Source: Jannaschia sp. W003 (lineage in GTDB: Bacteria > Pseudomonadota > Alphaproteobacteria > Rhodobacterales > Rhodobacteraceae). Taken from it: a DNA stretch of 64,000 bases. The translations under genes were made by a program, and so were the position numbers. The stretch is taken from NCBI RefSeq assembly GCF_025144335.1, contig NZ_CP083539.1, positions 311,501 through 375,500 on the forward strand. Reading direction: 5' to 3'. Positions 18,261 to 26,088 of this stretch are shown here, in pieces. The first letter of the stretch is position 1. Every line of letters starts with the position of its first letter. The notes beneath the pieces were generated by a model that saw only the letters and a program-made list of their open reading frames with translations, did not search any database and was not told the origin of the DNA.

Positions 18261-18884
18261 TCAGGCGCGCCCCGCGCCGTAGCGGGCGAGGAAGGTGGCC
18301 ACCGCGCCGTCGACCACGCGGGCGCGCTCGGCGTCGGTGGCCTCGCTGCGCACGCCGAACACCATCTCGGGGAACAGCGTGGCGTGGCACAGCTCCACGA
18401 ACTGGTCGGCGGCCAGCGCCACGTCGTCGATGCGCAGGCGCCCCGCGGCCACGGCCTCGCGCAGGTAGTCCACCATGCGGGCGCGGAACACCGCGGGGCC
18501 GGTGCGGAAGAACTCGCGCCCCAGCTCCGGGAAGCGGTCGGCCTCGGCCACGCACATGCGGAAGATGCGCTGCGCCGTGTCCGAAAGCACGAAGTCCACG
18601 ATCCGGCGCCCGGCGCGGCGCAGGGCCTCCTCGGGGTCGGCGTCGTGCAGGAGCAGCGCGCCGGTCTCCTCGACCTGCGCGAGGCACTCGGCTTCGGCCA
18701 CGCCGAGGAACAGAAGGCGCTTGTCGGGGAAGTAGCTGTAAAGCGTGGCCTTCGAGACGCCGGCCGCCTTGGCGATGGCGTCCACGCTCGCGCCCTCGTA
18801 GCCATCGGCCAGGAACACGACGCGGGCGCCTTCCAGCACCTGCGCGAACTTGCGCCCCTTCTTGACCGGCACGGCCTCGTTCAT
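18261..18884 (-). CDS. TetR-family transcriptional repressor
   Basis: A 207-residue regulator. The helix-turn-helix 'SVDAIAKAAGVSKATLYSYF' followed by 'PDKRLLFL' is a classic TetR DNA-binding domain (residues about 30-65). The C-terminal half has 'RMCVAEADRFPELGREFFRTGP' and 'VELCHATLFPEMVFG', resembling the TetR_C_7/AcrR-like ligand domain. I chose the ATG at 18884 because the Lys-rich lead 'VKKGRKFAQVLEGARVVFLADG' fits the family. It is divergent from the mbfA gene, with a palindromic site between them, so it may regulate itself and the iron exporter. Confidence 0.9.
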   Translation of the reverse strand: MNEAVPVKKGRKFAQVLEGARVVFLADGYEGASVDAIAKAAGVSKATLYSYFPDKRLLFLGVAEAECLAQVEETGALLLHDADPEEALRRAGRRIVDFVLSDTAQRIFRMCVAEADRFPELGREFFRTGPAVFRARMVDYLREAVAAGRLRIDDVALAADQFVELCHATLFPEMVFGVRSEATDAERARVVDGAVATFLARYGAGRA

Positions 18885-18931
18885 CGCGGCTTCCCCATCG
18901 CGCCCGGACTTCCCCGGGCCGCGCTGACATA

Positions 18932-18943
18932 AACCGTTCGGTT
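18932..18943. promoter_or_regulatory. palindromic operator candidate (AACCGTTCGGTT)
   Basis: A perfect 5-bp inverted repeat, AACCG-TT-CGGTT, with A-rich flank, lies in the 130-bp gap between the divergent TetR gene and mbfA. It strongly resembles the operators of AcrR/TetR-family repressors. It is 48 bases from the TetR start and 71 bases from the mbfA start, suitable for controlling both. Assignment rests on symmetry and position. Confidence 0.6.
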
Positions 18944-19014
18944 CACCGCACAAGACGTTCGGCGCGCCGAGGACCATGGTTGCGCTCGCACGCGCGGGGG
19001 ATAAGGCTCGCGCC

Positions 19015-19986
19015 ATGATCCCCGGACTCGACCGACGCCGCCGCTTCCGCGACCTCTCCGAGAGGGAGGTGCTGGCGCTGGCCATCTCCGCCGAGGAGGA
19101 CGACGCCCGCATCTACCGCGGCTTCGCGGAGCGGCTCGGCGCCGACTACCCGGCCACCGCCGCCACCTTCCGCGCCATGGCCGAGGAGGAGGACGAGCAC
19201 CGCCGCCGCCTGATCGACCTCCACGTCGCGCGCTTCGGCGAGACCATCCCGCTCGTGCGGCGCGAGCACGTCTCGGGCTTCTACGCCCGGCGCCCGGTCT
19301 GGATGCAGGACGCGCTGACGCTGGAGCAGGCCCGCGGCGAGGCCCGGGCCATGGAGCGCGCGGCGCACGGGTTCTACCTGCGCGCCGCCCAGGCGACCGG
19401 GGACGCCGCCACGCGCCGCCTCCTCGGCGACCTGGCCGCCGCCGAGGCGGGCCACGAGGCGCGGGCGAGCGAGCTGGAGGCCGCCCTCGGGGGCGAGCGC
19501 GAGGCCGAGGACGCCACCGCGCACCGCCAGTTCGTGCTGACCTGGGTGCAGCCGGGGCTGGCGGGACTGATGGACGGTTCGGTGTCCACGCTCGCCCCCA
19601 TCTTCGCGGTCGCCTTCGCCACGCAGGACACGTGGACCACGTTCCTCGTGGGGCTGGCCGCGAGCGTCGGCGCTGGCATCTCCATGGGCTTCACCGAGGC
19701 CGCCTCGGACGACGGCGCGATCTCGGGGCGCGGCGCGCCGTGGAAGCGGGGCCTGGCGTCGGGGGTGATGACCACGCTGGGCGGCCTGGGCCATGCCCTG
19801 CCCTACCTGATCCCGGACTTCGCCGTGGCGACCGCGATCGCCATCGCGGTGGTGTTCGTGGAGCTGTGGGCCATCGCCTGGATCCAGAACCGCTACATGG
19901 ACACGCCGTTCTGGCGCGCGACGCTGCAGGTGGTGGTGGGCGGCGGGCTGGTGTTGGCCGCGGGCGTCCTGATCGGGTCCGGGTAG
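19015..19986 (+). CDS. mbfA: MbfA-type membrane-bound ferritin/VIT1 iron exporter
   Basis: A 323-residue protein combining an N-terminal erythrin/ferritin-like four-helix domain (residues about 15-150) with a C-terminal VIT1-type membrane domain. Carboxylate/His ligands are visible in 'ISAEEDDARIYRGF', 'MAEEEDEHRRRLIDLH', 'EARAMERAAHGFYLRAA' and 'LAAAEAGHEARASEL'. The membrane part has 'PGLAGLMDGSVSTLAPIFA' and 'ASVGAGISMGFTEAASDDG', the VIT1 hallmark. In Agrobacterium and Bradyrhizobium, MbfA exports iron and protects against peroxide, under Irr control. I chose the ATG at 19015 because it gives the family length (about 327). The neighbour here is a divergent TetR repressor. Confidence 0.9.
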   Translation: MIPGLDRRRRFRDLSEREVLALAISAEEDDARIYRGFAERLGADYPATAATFRAMAEEEDEHRRRLIDLHVARFGETIPLVRREHVSGFYARRPVWMQDALTLEQARGEARAMERAAHGFYLRAAQATGDAATRRLLGDLAAAEAGHEARASELEAALGGEREAEDATAHRQFVLTWVQPGLAGLMDGSVSTLAPIFAVAFATQDTWTTFLVGLAASVGAGISMGFTEAASDDGAISGRGAPWKRGLASGVMTTLGGLGHALPYLIPDFAVATAIAIAVVFVELWAIAWIQNRYMDTPFWRATLQVVVGGGLVLAAGVLIGSG

Positions 19987-19991
19987 CGCGG

Positions 19992-20043
19992 GGGCGCCTT
20001 CGACGCGGGCACGGGCGCCTTCGCCCTCGGCAGGGCGCCTTCG
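19992..20043. repeat. three short tandem repeats (GGGCGCCTTCG)
   Basis: The 11-base word GGGCGCCTTCG occurs at 19992-20002, 20013-20023 and 20033-20043, with periods of 21 and 20 bases, in the 106-bp gap between mbfA and the AEC transporter gene. Each copy contains the palindrome GGCGCC. The near two-helical-turn spacing could suit a protein binding array. It might equally be a decayed repeat or part of an mbfA terminator. Confidence 0.5.
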
Positions 20044-20092
20044 CCCCCGGGGCCGCTGGACACCCCCCGGCCCCGCCGCTAGCGGTTCGCGC

Positions 20093-21025
20093 GTGCTCGC
20101 CATCTTCCTCAAGACCCTGCCCTTCTTCGCCCTGATCGGGCTGGGCTATGCGGCGGGCCGCACGCGCTTCTTCACCGAGGAGGCCACCGCCTACCTCACC
20201 AAGTTCGTGTTCTGGTTCGCGCTGTCGGCGATGCTGTTCTCGTTCGCCGCGAACCTGACGCTGGCCGACATCCTCGATGGCCGCTTCATCGCCGCCTACC
20301 TGTGGGGCACGGGCTTCATCTACCTCGTGGCGACGGCGGTGGGCTTCGTGCGCGGGCTGTCGGTCGCTGAATCGGCCGTTGAGGCGCAGTGCGCGGTGAT
20401 CGGCAACCTCGGGTTCATGGGCATCCCCATGCTGGCGCTGCTGCTCGGGCCGCAGTCGGCGGGGCCGCTCCTGATGCTGCTCGCCGTGGACCTGATCCTG
20501 TTCTCGTCGCTGATCGTGATCCTGATCACCGGCTCGCGGGGCGAGGCGGGGTGGGGGATGCTGCGCACCGTGGGCGGAGGCCTTGTGAAAAACCCCATGG
20601 TGGTCTCGATCGCCGCCGGCATCGCCTGGTCCGCCACGGGGCGCGAGCTGTGGGACCCGGTGGCCGAGTTCGTCGCCATCCTCGGCGCCGCGGCCACGCC
20701 GGGCGCGCTCTTCGCGATCGGCGCCTCGCTCGCCTCGAAGACCGCGGAGCGGCTGTCGGTCGCGTCGTGGCTGACGCTGTGCAAGCTGGTGCTCCATCCG
20801 GCCGCGGTGGCGCTCTCGGCCCTGGTGCTGTTCCCGGTGGCCGACCCCTACGCGGCGAAGGTGATGATCGCGGCGGCCGCCTTGCCGGTGGCGGGCAACG
20901 TCTTCATGCTGGCGCAGCACTACGGCGTGGCGCCGCAGCGGGTTTCGGCGGCGATCCTGGTGTCCACCGCGCTGTCGATCGCCACCGTGTCGCTCGTGGT
21001 GGGCCTTCTGGAAGGGGGAACCTGA
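20093..21025 (+). CDS. AEC-family (auxin efflux carrier-like) transporter
   Basis: A 310-residue inner-membrane protein with about ten hydrophobic segments in two halves of five. The N-terminus 'LPFFALIGLGYAAGRTRFF' and the mid-protein 'CAVIGNLGFMGIPMLALLLG' (the conserved N-x-G-F-x-G-x-P motif) are characteristic of the AEC/MdcF permeases, which move organic acids or related anions. The second-half motif 'AAAALPVAGNVFMLAQHYG' is also typical. The start is a GTG at 20093. The TGA stop shares one base with the fghA ATG, so it is coupled to a formaldehyde-detoxification gene. The substrate is unknown. Confidence 0.88.
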   Translation: MLAIFLKTLPFFALIGLGYAAGRTRFFTEEATAYLTKFVFWFALSAMLFSFAANLTLADILDGRFIAAYLWGTGFIYLVATAVGFVRGLSVAESAVEAQCAVIGNLGFMGIPMLALLLGPQSAGPLLMLLAVDLILFSSLIVILITGSRGEAGWGMLRTVGGGLVKNPMVVSIAAGIAWSATGRELWDPVAEFVAILGAAATPGALFAIGASLASKTAERLSVASWLTLCKLVLHPAAVALSALVLFPVADPYAAKVMIAAAALPVAGNVFMLAQHYGVAPQRVSAAILVSTALSIATVSLVVGLLEGGT

Positions 21026-21834
21026 TGCAGACCGTCTCCGACACCCTGTGCCACGGGGGGCGACAGCTCGTGCTCGACCACCGCTCCGCGGCCACGGGGG
21101 GCGCGATGCGCTTCGGGCTGTTCCTGCCGCCCGAGCCCGCGGGCGCACCGGTGCTGTGGTACCTCTCGGGCCTGACCTGCACCCACGAGAACGCCATGAC
21201 CAAGGCGGGGCTGCAGGTCTGGGCCGCCGAGGCCGGGATCGCGCTGTGCTTTCCCGACACCTCGCCCCGCGGCGAGGGGGTGGCCGACGACGAGGCCTTC
21301 GACATGGGCCAGGGCGCGGGCTTCTACGTGGACGCCGAGGCCCTGCCCTGGGCCCGCAACTTCCGCATGGAGCGCTATGTGGCCGAGGAGCTGCCGAAGC
21401 TCCTGTTCGCCAGCTTCGACCTCGACCCCGAGCGCCAGGGCATCACCGGGCACTCCATGGGCGGGCACGGCGCGCTGACGCTGGCGCTCAAGCACCCGGG
21501 CCGCTTCGCCTCCGTCTCGGCCTTCGCGCCGATCTGCAACCCGTCGACCTCGGACTGGGGGGCGCCGCAACTGCGCGCCTACGGGCTGGACCCCGAGGAC
21601 CACGACGCCGCGCTGCTCCTGCGCGGCGGGGCCGAGCTGCCGCCCTGCCTCGTGGACGCCGGGACCGACGATCCGCACTTCGACAAGCTGGGGCTGCCCG
21701 CCTTCGCCGCCGCCGCCGCCGAGGCGCGCGCCGAGGCGGCCGTGAACCTGCGGCGCGGCTACGACCACAGCTACTTCTTCGTCTCCACCTTCGCCGAATC
21801 CCACGTCGACCACCATGCGGCGCACCTGACGTGA
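21025..21834 (+). CDS. fghA: S-formylglutathione hydrolase
   Basis: A 269-residue esterase-D-family hydrolase that splits S-formylglutathione to formate and glutathione, the second step of glutathione-dependent formaldehyde oxidation. The family motif 'WYLSGLTCTHENAMTKAGLQ' is nearly invariant. The nucleophile elbow is 'GHSMGGHGALT', the acid region 'DAGTDDPHFDK', and the His lies in 'YDHSYFFVSTF'. Length fits (about 280). The partner formaldehyde dehydrogenase is not in the window. The gene is overlapped at both ends by neighbours (1 bp and 4 bp). Confidence 0.96.
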   Translation: MQTVSDTLCHGGRQLVLDHRSAATGGAMRFGLFLPPEPAGAPVLWYLSGLTCTHENAMTKAGLQVWAAEAGIALCFPDTSPRGEGVADDEAFDMGQGAGFYVDAEALPWARNFRMERYVAEELPKLLFASFDLDPERQGITGHSMGGHGALTLALKHPGRFASVSAFAPICNPSTSDWGAPQLRAYGLDPEDHDAALLLRGGAELPPCLVDAGTDDPHFDKLGLPAFAAAAAEARAEAAVNLRRGYDHSYFFVSTFAESHVDHHAAHLT

Positions 21835-22454
21835 GCGGGGCGAGCATCGTCGTCTTCGACATCGGCAACGTGCTGATCGAGTGGAACCCCGAGGCGTGGT
21901 TCGACCGCCGCATCGGCCCCGAGCGGCGCCGCGCGATGTTCGCCGAGGTGGACCTCCATGGCATGAACGACCGCGTGGACCTCGGCGAGGGCTTCCGCGA
22001 CATCATCTACGCCACCGCCGAGGCGCACCCCGCCTGGCGCGACGAGGTGCGGCTGTGGCACGACCACTGGATCGAGCTGGCCTCGCCCGCGATCCCCCGC
22101 TCGGTGCGCCTCCTGCGCGCGCTGCGGGCGAAGGGCGTGCCGGTCCATGCGCTAACCAACTTCGGGATCGACAGCTTCGCGGTGGCGCAGCGGCACTACG
22201 ACTTCCTCGGCGAGTTCGACCACGCCCACGTCTCGGGGCACATGGGCGTGATCAAGCCCGACCCGGCGATCTTCGAGATGACCGAGCGGGCCGCGGGCGC
22301 GAGCGGAGCGACGTTCCTGTTTGCCGACGACCGCCCCGACAACGTCGAGGCCGCCGCCGCCCGTGGTTGGCGCACGCACCTGTTCGAGAGCCCGGACGGC
22401 TGGGCGGAGCGACTGGTGGCCGAGGGCCTGCTGACCGAGGACGAGGCGCTCTAG
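21831..22454 (+). CDS. HAD-superfamily hydrolase (subfamily IA, YihX-like)
   Basis: A 207-residue phosphatase-like protein. The HAD nucleophile motif reads 'VVFDIGNVLIEWNP' (D-x-G-N, as in YihX-type proteins rather than DxDx). Motif II 'HALTNFG', motif III 'GVIKPDPAIFEM' and motif IV 'FADDRPDNVEAA' are all present. YihX is a glucose-1-phosphatase, and other relatives are 2-haloacid dehalogenases. The start is GTG at 21831, overlapping the fghA stop (GTGA), so the three genes AEC, fghA and HAD are likely one operon. The substrate is not predictable. Confidence 0.88.
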   Translation: MSGASIVVFDIGNVLIEWNPEAWFDRRIGPERRRAMFAEVDLHGMNDRVDLGEGFRDIIYATAEAHPAWRDEVRLWHDHWIELASPAIPRSVRLLRALRAKGVPVHALTNFGIDSFAVAQRHYDFLGEFDHAHVSGHMGVIKPDPAIFEMTERAAGASGATFLFADDRPDNVEAAAARGWRTHLFESPDGWAERLVAEGLLTEDEAL

Positions 22455-22568
22455 GGGGCTCCGCCCCCGCCGCCCTTGGCGGCTCCCCCGAGGTACTTGG
22501 GGCAGGATGAGGCCGCCCCCTTCCTCTGGCCCCAAATATCTCGGGGAGCGCGAGGGGCTGGCCCCTCG
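22454..22568. repeat. cluster of four intergenic hairpins
   Basis: The gap after the HAD gene holds four consecutive inverted repeats. GGGGGC-TCC-GCCCCC lies at 22454-22468 and GCCGCC-CTT-GGCGGC at 22469-22483. A long pair has arms at 22484-22503 and 22529-22548, whose two internal mismatches would be G-U pairs in RNA. CGAGGGGC-TG-GCCCCTCG is perfect at 22551-22568. The long pair resembles a 'CCCCGAGATATTTGGGGC' intergenic element I recall from other Rhodobacteraceae. It could terminate the fghA operon or stabilise its 3' end. Confidence 0.7.
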
Positions 22569-22602
22569 CTCCCGCATCCGCAACCCGCACCACGGAGGTT
22601 TC

Positions 22603-23499
22603 ATGGTTCCCTTCATCGACGCTGGCGCCGAGCGGCACCTCGACTGGATCGCGCTGACGGACGCGCTCGCCGCCGGGCACGCCCTGCCCCGCGCCGCCAT
22701 CGGCGATACGTTCCTCTACCGCGACCCGGACACGATGCTCTCCCGCGCGGCGTGGATCGACGGCCTGGGCAGCCTTGTGAAGACCGCGACGATCTTCCCC
22801 GGCAACCGCGAGGTGCCCAACATCAACGGCGCGGTCTCTCTCTTCTCGGACGCGGACGGCACGCTCGCGGCGATGCTCGATTTCCACCTCGTCACCAAGT
22901 GGAAGACCGCCGGTGACAGCCTGCTCGCCGCCCGCCGCCTCGCGCGGCCCGACAGCGAACGCATCCTGCTGGTTGGCTCGGGCACCGTGGCCGCCTCGCT
23001 CCACGAGGCCTACGGCGCCGCCTTCCCCGAGGCCCGCTTCGCGGTGTGGTCGCGCCGGCCCGAGAACGCCCGCGCCTTCGCCGAGGCGCGCGGCATCGAG
23101 GCCGCCCCGGACCTTGCCGAGGCCGTGGGCGCGGCCGACATCGTGGGCTGCGCCACGATGGCGACCGAGCCGGTGCTGCGCGGCGCGTGGCTGCGCCCCG
23201 GCACCCACGTGGACCTCATCGGCGCCTACCGCCCCGACATGCGCGAGGCCGACGACGATGCCCTGGGACGCGCCAAGCTGTTCGTGGACAGCCGCGAGAC
23301 CACGCTCGACCACATCGGGGAGCTGAAGATTCCGCTCGCCGCGGGCACGATCCGGCGCGAGGACGTGGTGGCGGACTTCTACGAGCTGGACCGGTTCCGG
23401 CGCGCGCCCGGGGACATCACGGTCGCCAAGAACGGCGGCGGCGCGCATCTCGACCTGATGACGGCGCGCTACATCATGGACGCGGTGCAAGGCGGCTAG
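22603..23499 (+). CDS. ornithine cyclodeaminase/mu-crystallin family protein
   Basis: A 298-residue NAD(P)-binding oxidoreductase or deaminase. The Rossmann motif is 'ERILLVGSGTVAASLHEAY', and the substrate-side blocks are 'TATIFPGNREVPNINGAVSLF' and 'DGTLAAMLDFHLVTKWKTAG', with the conserved Lys at 'VTKWKTAG'. 'DLIGAYRPDMREADDDAL' and 'VFVDSRETTLDHIGEL'-like text complete the OCD pattern. Relatives include ornithine cyclodeaminase, lysine cyclodeaminase, alanine dehydrogenase and imine reductases, so the exact substrate is open. I chose ATG 22603 because GGAGG lies 4 bases upstream. Confidence 0.87.
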   Translation: MVPFIDAGAERHLDWIALTDALAAGHALPRAAIGDTFLYRDPDTMLSRAAWIDGLGSLVKTATIFPGNREVPNINGAVSLFSDADGTLAAMLDFHLVTKWKTAGDSLLAARRLARPDSERILLVGSGTVAASLHEAYGAAFPEARFAVWSRRPENARAFAEARGIEAAPDLAEAVGAADIVGCATMATEPVLRGAWLRPGTHVDLIGAYRPDMREADDDALGRAKLFVDSRETTLDHIGELKIPLAAGTIRREDVVADFYELDRFRRAPGDITVAKNGGGAHLDLMTARYIMDAVQGG

Positions 23500-23535
23500 G
23501 GTACGCCCCGGCCTCGCGCCGGGGGCGCGTCGCGC

Positions 23536-24465
23536 CTACTTCGCCCCCGTCCGCGCGTCCTCCTCGATCCACGCGCGGTACACTTCGGCGATGCGCCGCA
23601 TGACCGGGCCGCGGCCTCCTTCCGTCCCAATGGCCTTGCCGTCGATCGAGGCCACGGGCGTCTGTGCGCCGAAGGTGCCCGTCAGGAACGCCTCGTCGGC
23701 GGCATAGGCGTCCACGAGGGAGTAGTTGCGCTCGAACACCGGGATGCCCTCGGCCCGGCAGATCTCGATCACCTTCCGGCGGGTCACGCCGTTCATGCAG
23801 TAGTCGCCCGTGGAGGTCCAAACCTCGCCCCGGCGGACGATGAAGAAGTTGCAGGCATTCGTGGTGTTCACGAAGCCGAAGGGGTCGAGCATCAGTGCCT
23901 CGTCGGCCCCGGCCTGCTCGGCCTGGAGGCAGGCGATCACGCAGTTGAGCTTGGAATGGCTGTTGTACTTGGCGTCCTGGCTCATGGGCAGGCCGCGCAC
24001 CTGGGGCACCGTGGCGAGGCGGATGCCGCGGGTCTTGAGCGCATCGACGGGCTTCGAGTGCTCCATGATGATCACCACCGTGGGCCCGGAGCGCGACAGC
24101 GAGGGGTGCTGGAAGGGCCGCACCTTCACGCCCCGCGTCACCATCAGGCGGCAATGGACGTCGTCCGTCATGCCGTTGGCCTCGGCGGTGCGGCGGAGCG
24201 CGTCCAGCACCTCGTCCCGCGTCATGCCGATGTCGATGGAGACGGCCCGGCAGCTGCTGAACAGCCGGTCCATGTGTTCCTCCAGGAAGCCCCAGCGGCC
24301 GCGGTGGAGGCGCATGCCCTCCCACATGCCGTCGCCGAGCATGAAGCCGCTGTCGAACACCGAGACCTTGGCTTCGGCGCGGGGCACGAGCGCGCCGTCC
24401 ACCCAGACCAGCACGGTCTCGTTGCGGGGGTCGTCCTCGGCGGCGTGGGTGGTGTGGTCGGTCAT
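23536..24465 (-). CDS. class IV aminotransferase (BCAT/D-amino-acid aminotransferase-like)
   Basis: A 309-residue PLP enzyme of fold type IV. The N-terminus carries 'VWVDGALVPRAEAKVSVFDSGFMLGDG', the normal opening of the family, and the PLP lysine is probably that in 'NSHSKLNCVIA'. The usual glutamate (E-G in the 'V-x-E-G-x-x-x-N' cofactor loop) is replaced: the matching text is 'GFVNTTNACNFFIV'. Length fits. The ATG at 24465 has AAGGAGG 5 bases upstream. The gene is convergent with the cyclodeaminase-like gene and 54 bp downstream of the histidine kinase gene. Specific substrates cannot be told from sequence. Confidence 0.85.
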   Translation of the reverse strand: MTDHTTHAAEDDPRNETVLVWVDGALVPRAEAKVSVFDSGFMLGDGMWEGMRLHRGRWGFLEEHMDRLFSSCRAVSIDIGMTRDEVLDALRRTAEANGMTDDVHCRLMVTRGVKVRPFQHPSLSRSGPTVVIIMEHSKPVDALKTRGIRLATVPQVRGLPMSQDAKYNSHSKLNCVIACLQAEQAGADEALMLDPFGFVNTTNACNFFIVRRGEVWTSTGDYCMNGVTRRKVIEICRAEGIPVFERNYSLVDAYAADEAFLTGTFGAQTPVASIDGKAIGTEGGRGPVMRRIAEVYRAWIEEDARTGAK

Positions 24466-24519
24466 GGGGGCCTCCTTCGCGGCGAGGCTTCCCACGGATC
24501 GGGCGCGGCGCCCAGAGGC

Positions 24520-26088
24520 TCAGCCCCGCGGCGCGGCCTCCGCCACCGCGCGGCACAGGGTGTCGGGGTCGAAGGGCTTGGGCAGGTGCGTGACGTGGTC
24601 CCGGACCTCAGAGGGAAGCACCACCGCGCCCGTGGCCGCGACGATGCCGGCGCCGGGCAGCAGCGCGCGCATCCGCGCCACCAGCGCGGGGCCGCCGATG
24701 TCGGGCAGCCCGAGGTCGGCCACCACCACGTCGAACCCGCCCGCGCCGGCGGCCTCGATCCCGGCGGCGCCGGTGGCGGCCTCGGTCACTTCGTGGCCGT
24801 GCATCTCCAGGTCGTCGACCATGCCCATGCGGATGATCGCGTCGTCCTCGATCAGCAGCACCCGCAGCGGCGCGGACGGGGCGGCGGCCGCGGCGGGCGC
24901 AGGGGCGGGCGCCGCGGCCGGCTCGGGCGCCAGCAGCGCGGGGTCTGCGAGCGGCAGCAGGATCGTCACCGTGGTCCCCCGGCCCGGCGCGGAGCGGATC
25001 ACGGCCCGCCCCCCGGCGCGGCGCGCGAAGCGGTCCACCATGGCGAGGCCCAGCCCCGTGCCGCGTCCCTCGGGCTTCGTGGTGAAGAAGGCCCCGAAAG
25101 CCCGCGCGAGGGTCTCGGCGTCCATGCCCGGGCCGGTGTCCTCGACGGCCACAGCGGCGAACGCGCCCTCCAGCCCCTCGGGCCGGTCGGCGGGCGCGGC
25201 GGCGCGCGCTTCGATGCGCAAGGTGCCGGGCGTCCCCTCCATGGCGTCGCGGGCATTCACGGCAAGGTTCAGCACCGCATTCTCCAGCTCGCGCAGGTCG
25301 GCGGTGACGGGCAGCGGCGCGTCGCCGACCTCGATCTCCAGCGCGATCGCCGCCTCGCCGCCGCCGAGGGCGTGCTCCGCCATGGCGCGCAGGCCCGCCA
25401 CGGCGCGCGCGGCGTCGAAGGTGCGCGGGGCCTCGCCGTCGCGGCGGGCCAGCCCCATGAGGCGGCGCACCAGCGCGGCGCCGCGCTCCACGCCCTCGTG
25501 CACCTGCGGGCCGGCGCCGGGGTCGCGGGCAATGGTCTGCAGCACGTTGTTGAAGTCGTGGGCGATGCCGCCCGCCAGCGCGCCGATGGTCTCCACGCGC
25601 TGCACGTGGCGCAGCTCCTCCTCGGCGGCGAGGCGGCGCTCGACCTCGGCCGCCACGCGCGCCTCCAGCTCCTCGTTGAGCGCGCGCAGGCGGTCGCGCG
25701 CGGCCAGCAGCTCGGTCTCGTAGAGGCGCCGGTCGCTGGCGTTCAGCACGGTCATCGCGACCGCCTCGACCGCGCCGTCCGCGCCGCGCCGCTCGGCGGC
25801 GTTCACCAGCGCGGGCATCACACCGCCGCCCTCCCGGCGGAAGTTCAGCGCCACCTCGTCGAAGCCGCCCTGGATGCGGACCATGGGCGCGAAGTGGGTC
25901 TCGAAGAAGATGCGCCCGCCCACGTCCAGGAGGTCGCGCACGTGGAGGCCCGCCACCGCGTCCTCGGCGCGGCCGATCCAGCCCAGCAGCCGCGCGTTGG
26001 CGCGCACCACGCGCCAGTCCGCGTCGAGCAGGAGGAAGCCGCACGGCGCCTCGTCGAAGAACAGCGCCGGATCGACCGTGCGGTCCAT
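24520..26088 (-). CDS. PAS-containing hybrid histidine kinase with C-terminal receiver
   Basis: A 522-residue sensor protein without membrane segments. An N-terminal PAS domain ('CGFLLLDADWRVVRANARLLGWIGR', residues about 10-115) is followed by a coiled-coil linker rich in Glu/Arg/Leu. The H-box 'LAGGIAHDFNNVLQTI' comes next, then the ATPase domain with N-box 'LNLAVNARDAM', 'VEDTGPGMD' and 'GTGLGLAMV'. An Ala/Pro linker leads to a receiver domain with 'LLIEDDAIIRMGMVDDL' and 'DVVVADLGLPDIGG' and a Lys in 'LPKPF'. The stretch between H-box and second DHp helix looks about 14 residues shorter than usual. Its ATG shares one base with the stop of the RsbQ-like gene, so the two are coupled. It is soluble and probably senses a cytosolic signal. 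Confidence 0.88.
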   Translation of the reverse strand: MDRTVDPALFFDEAPCGFLLLDADWRVVRANARLLGWIGRAEDAVAGLHVRDLLDVGGRIFFETHFAPMVRIQGGFDEVALNFRREGGGVMPALVNAAERRGADGAVEAVAMTVLNASDRRLYETELLAARDRLRALNEELEARVAAEVERRLAAEEELRHVQRVETIGALAGGIAHDFNNVLQTIARDPGAGPQVHEGVERGAALVRRLMGLARRDGEAPRTFDAARAVAGLRAMAEHALGGGEAAIALEIEVGDAPLPVTADLRELENAVLNLAVNARDAMEGTPGTLRIEARAAAPADRPEGLEGAFAAVAVEDTGPGMDAETLARAFGAFFTTKPEGRGTGLGLAMVDRFARRAGGRAVIRSAPGRGTTVTILLPLADPALLAPEPAAAPAPAPAAAAAPSAPLRVLLIEDDAIIRMGMVDDLEMHGHEVTEAATGAAGIEAAGAGGFDVVVADLGLPDIGGPALVARMRALLPGAGIVAATGAVVLPSEVRDHVTHLPKPFDPDTLCRAVAEAAPRG

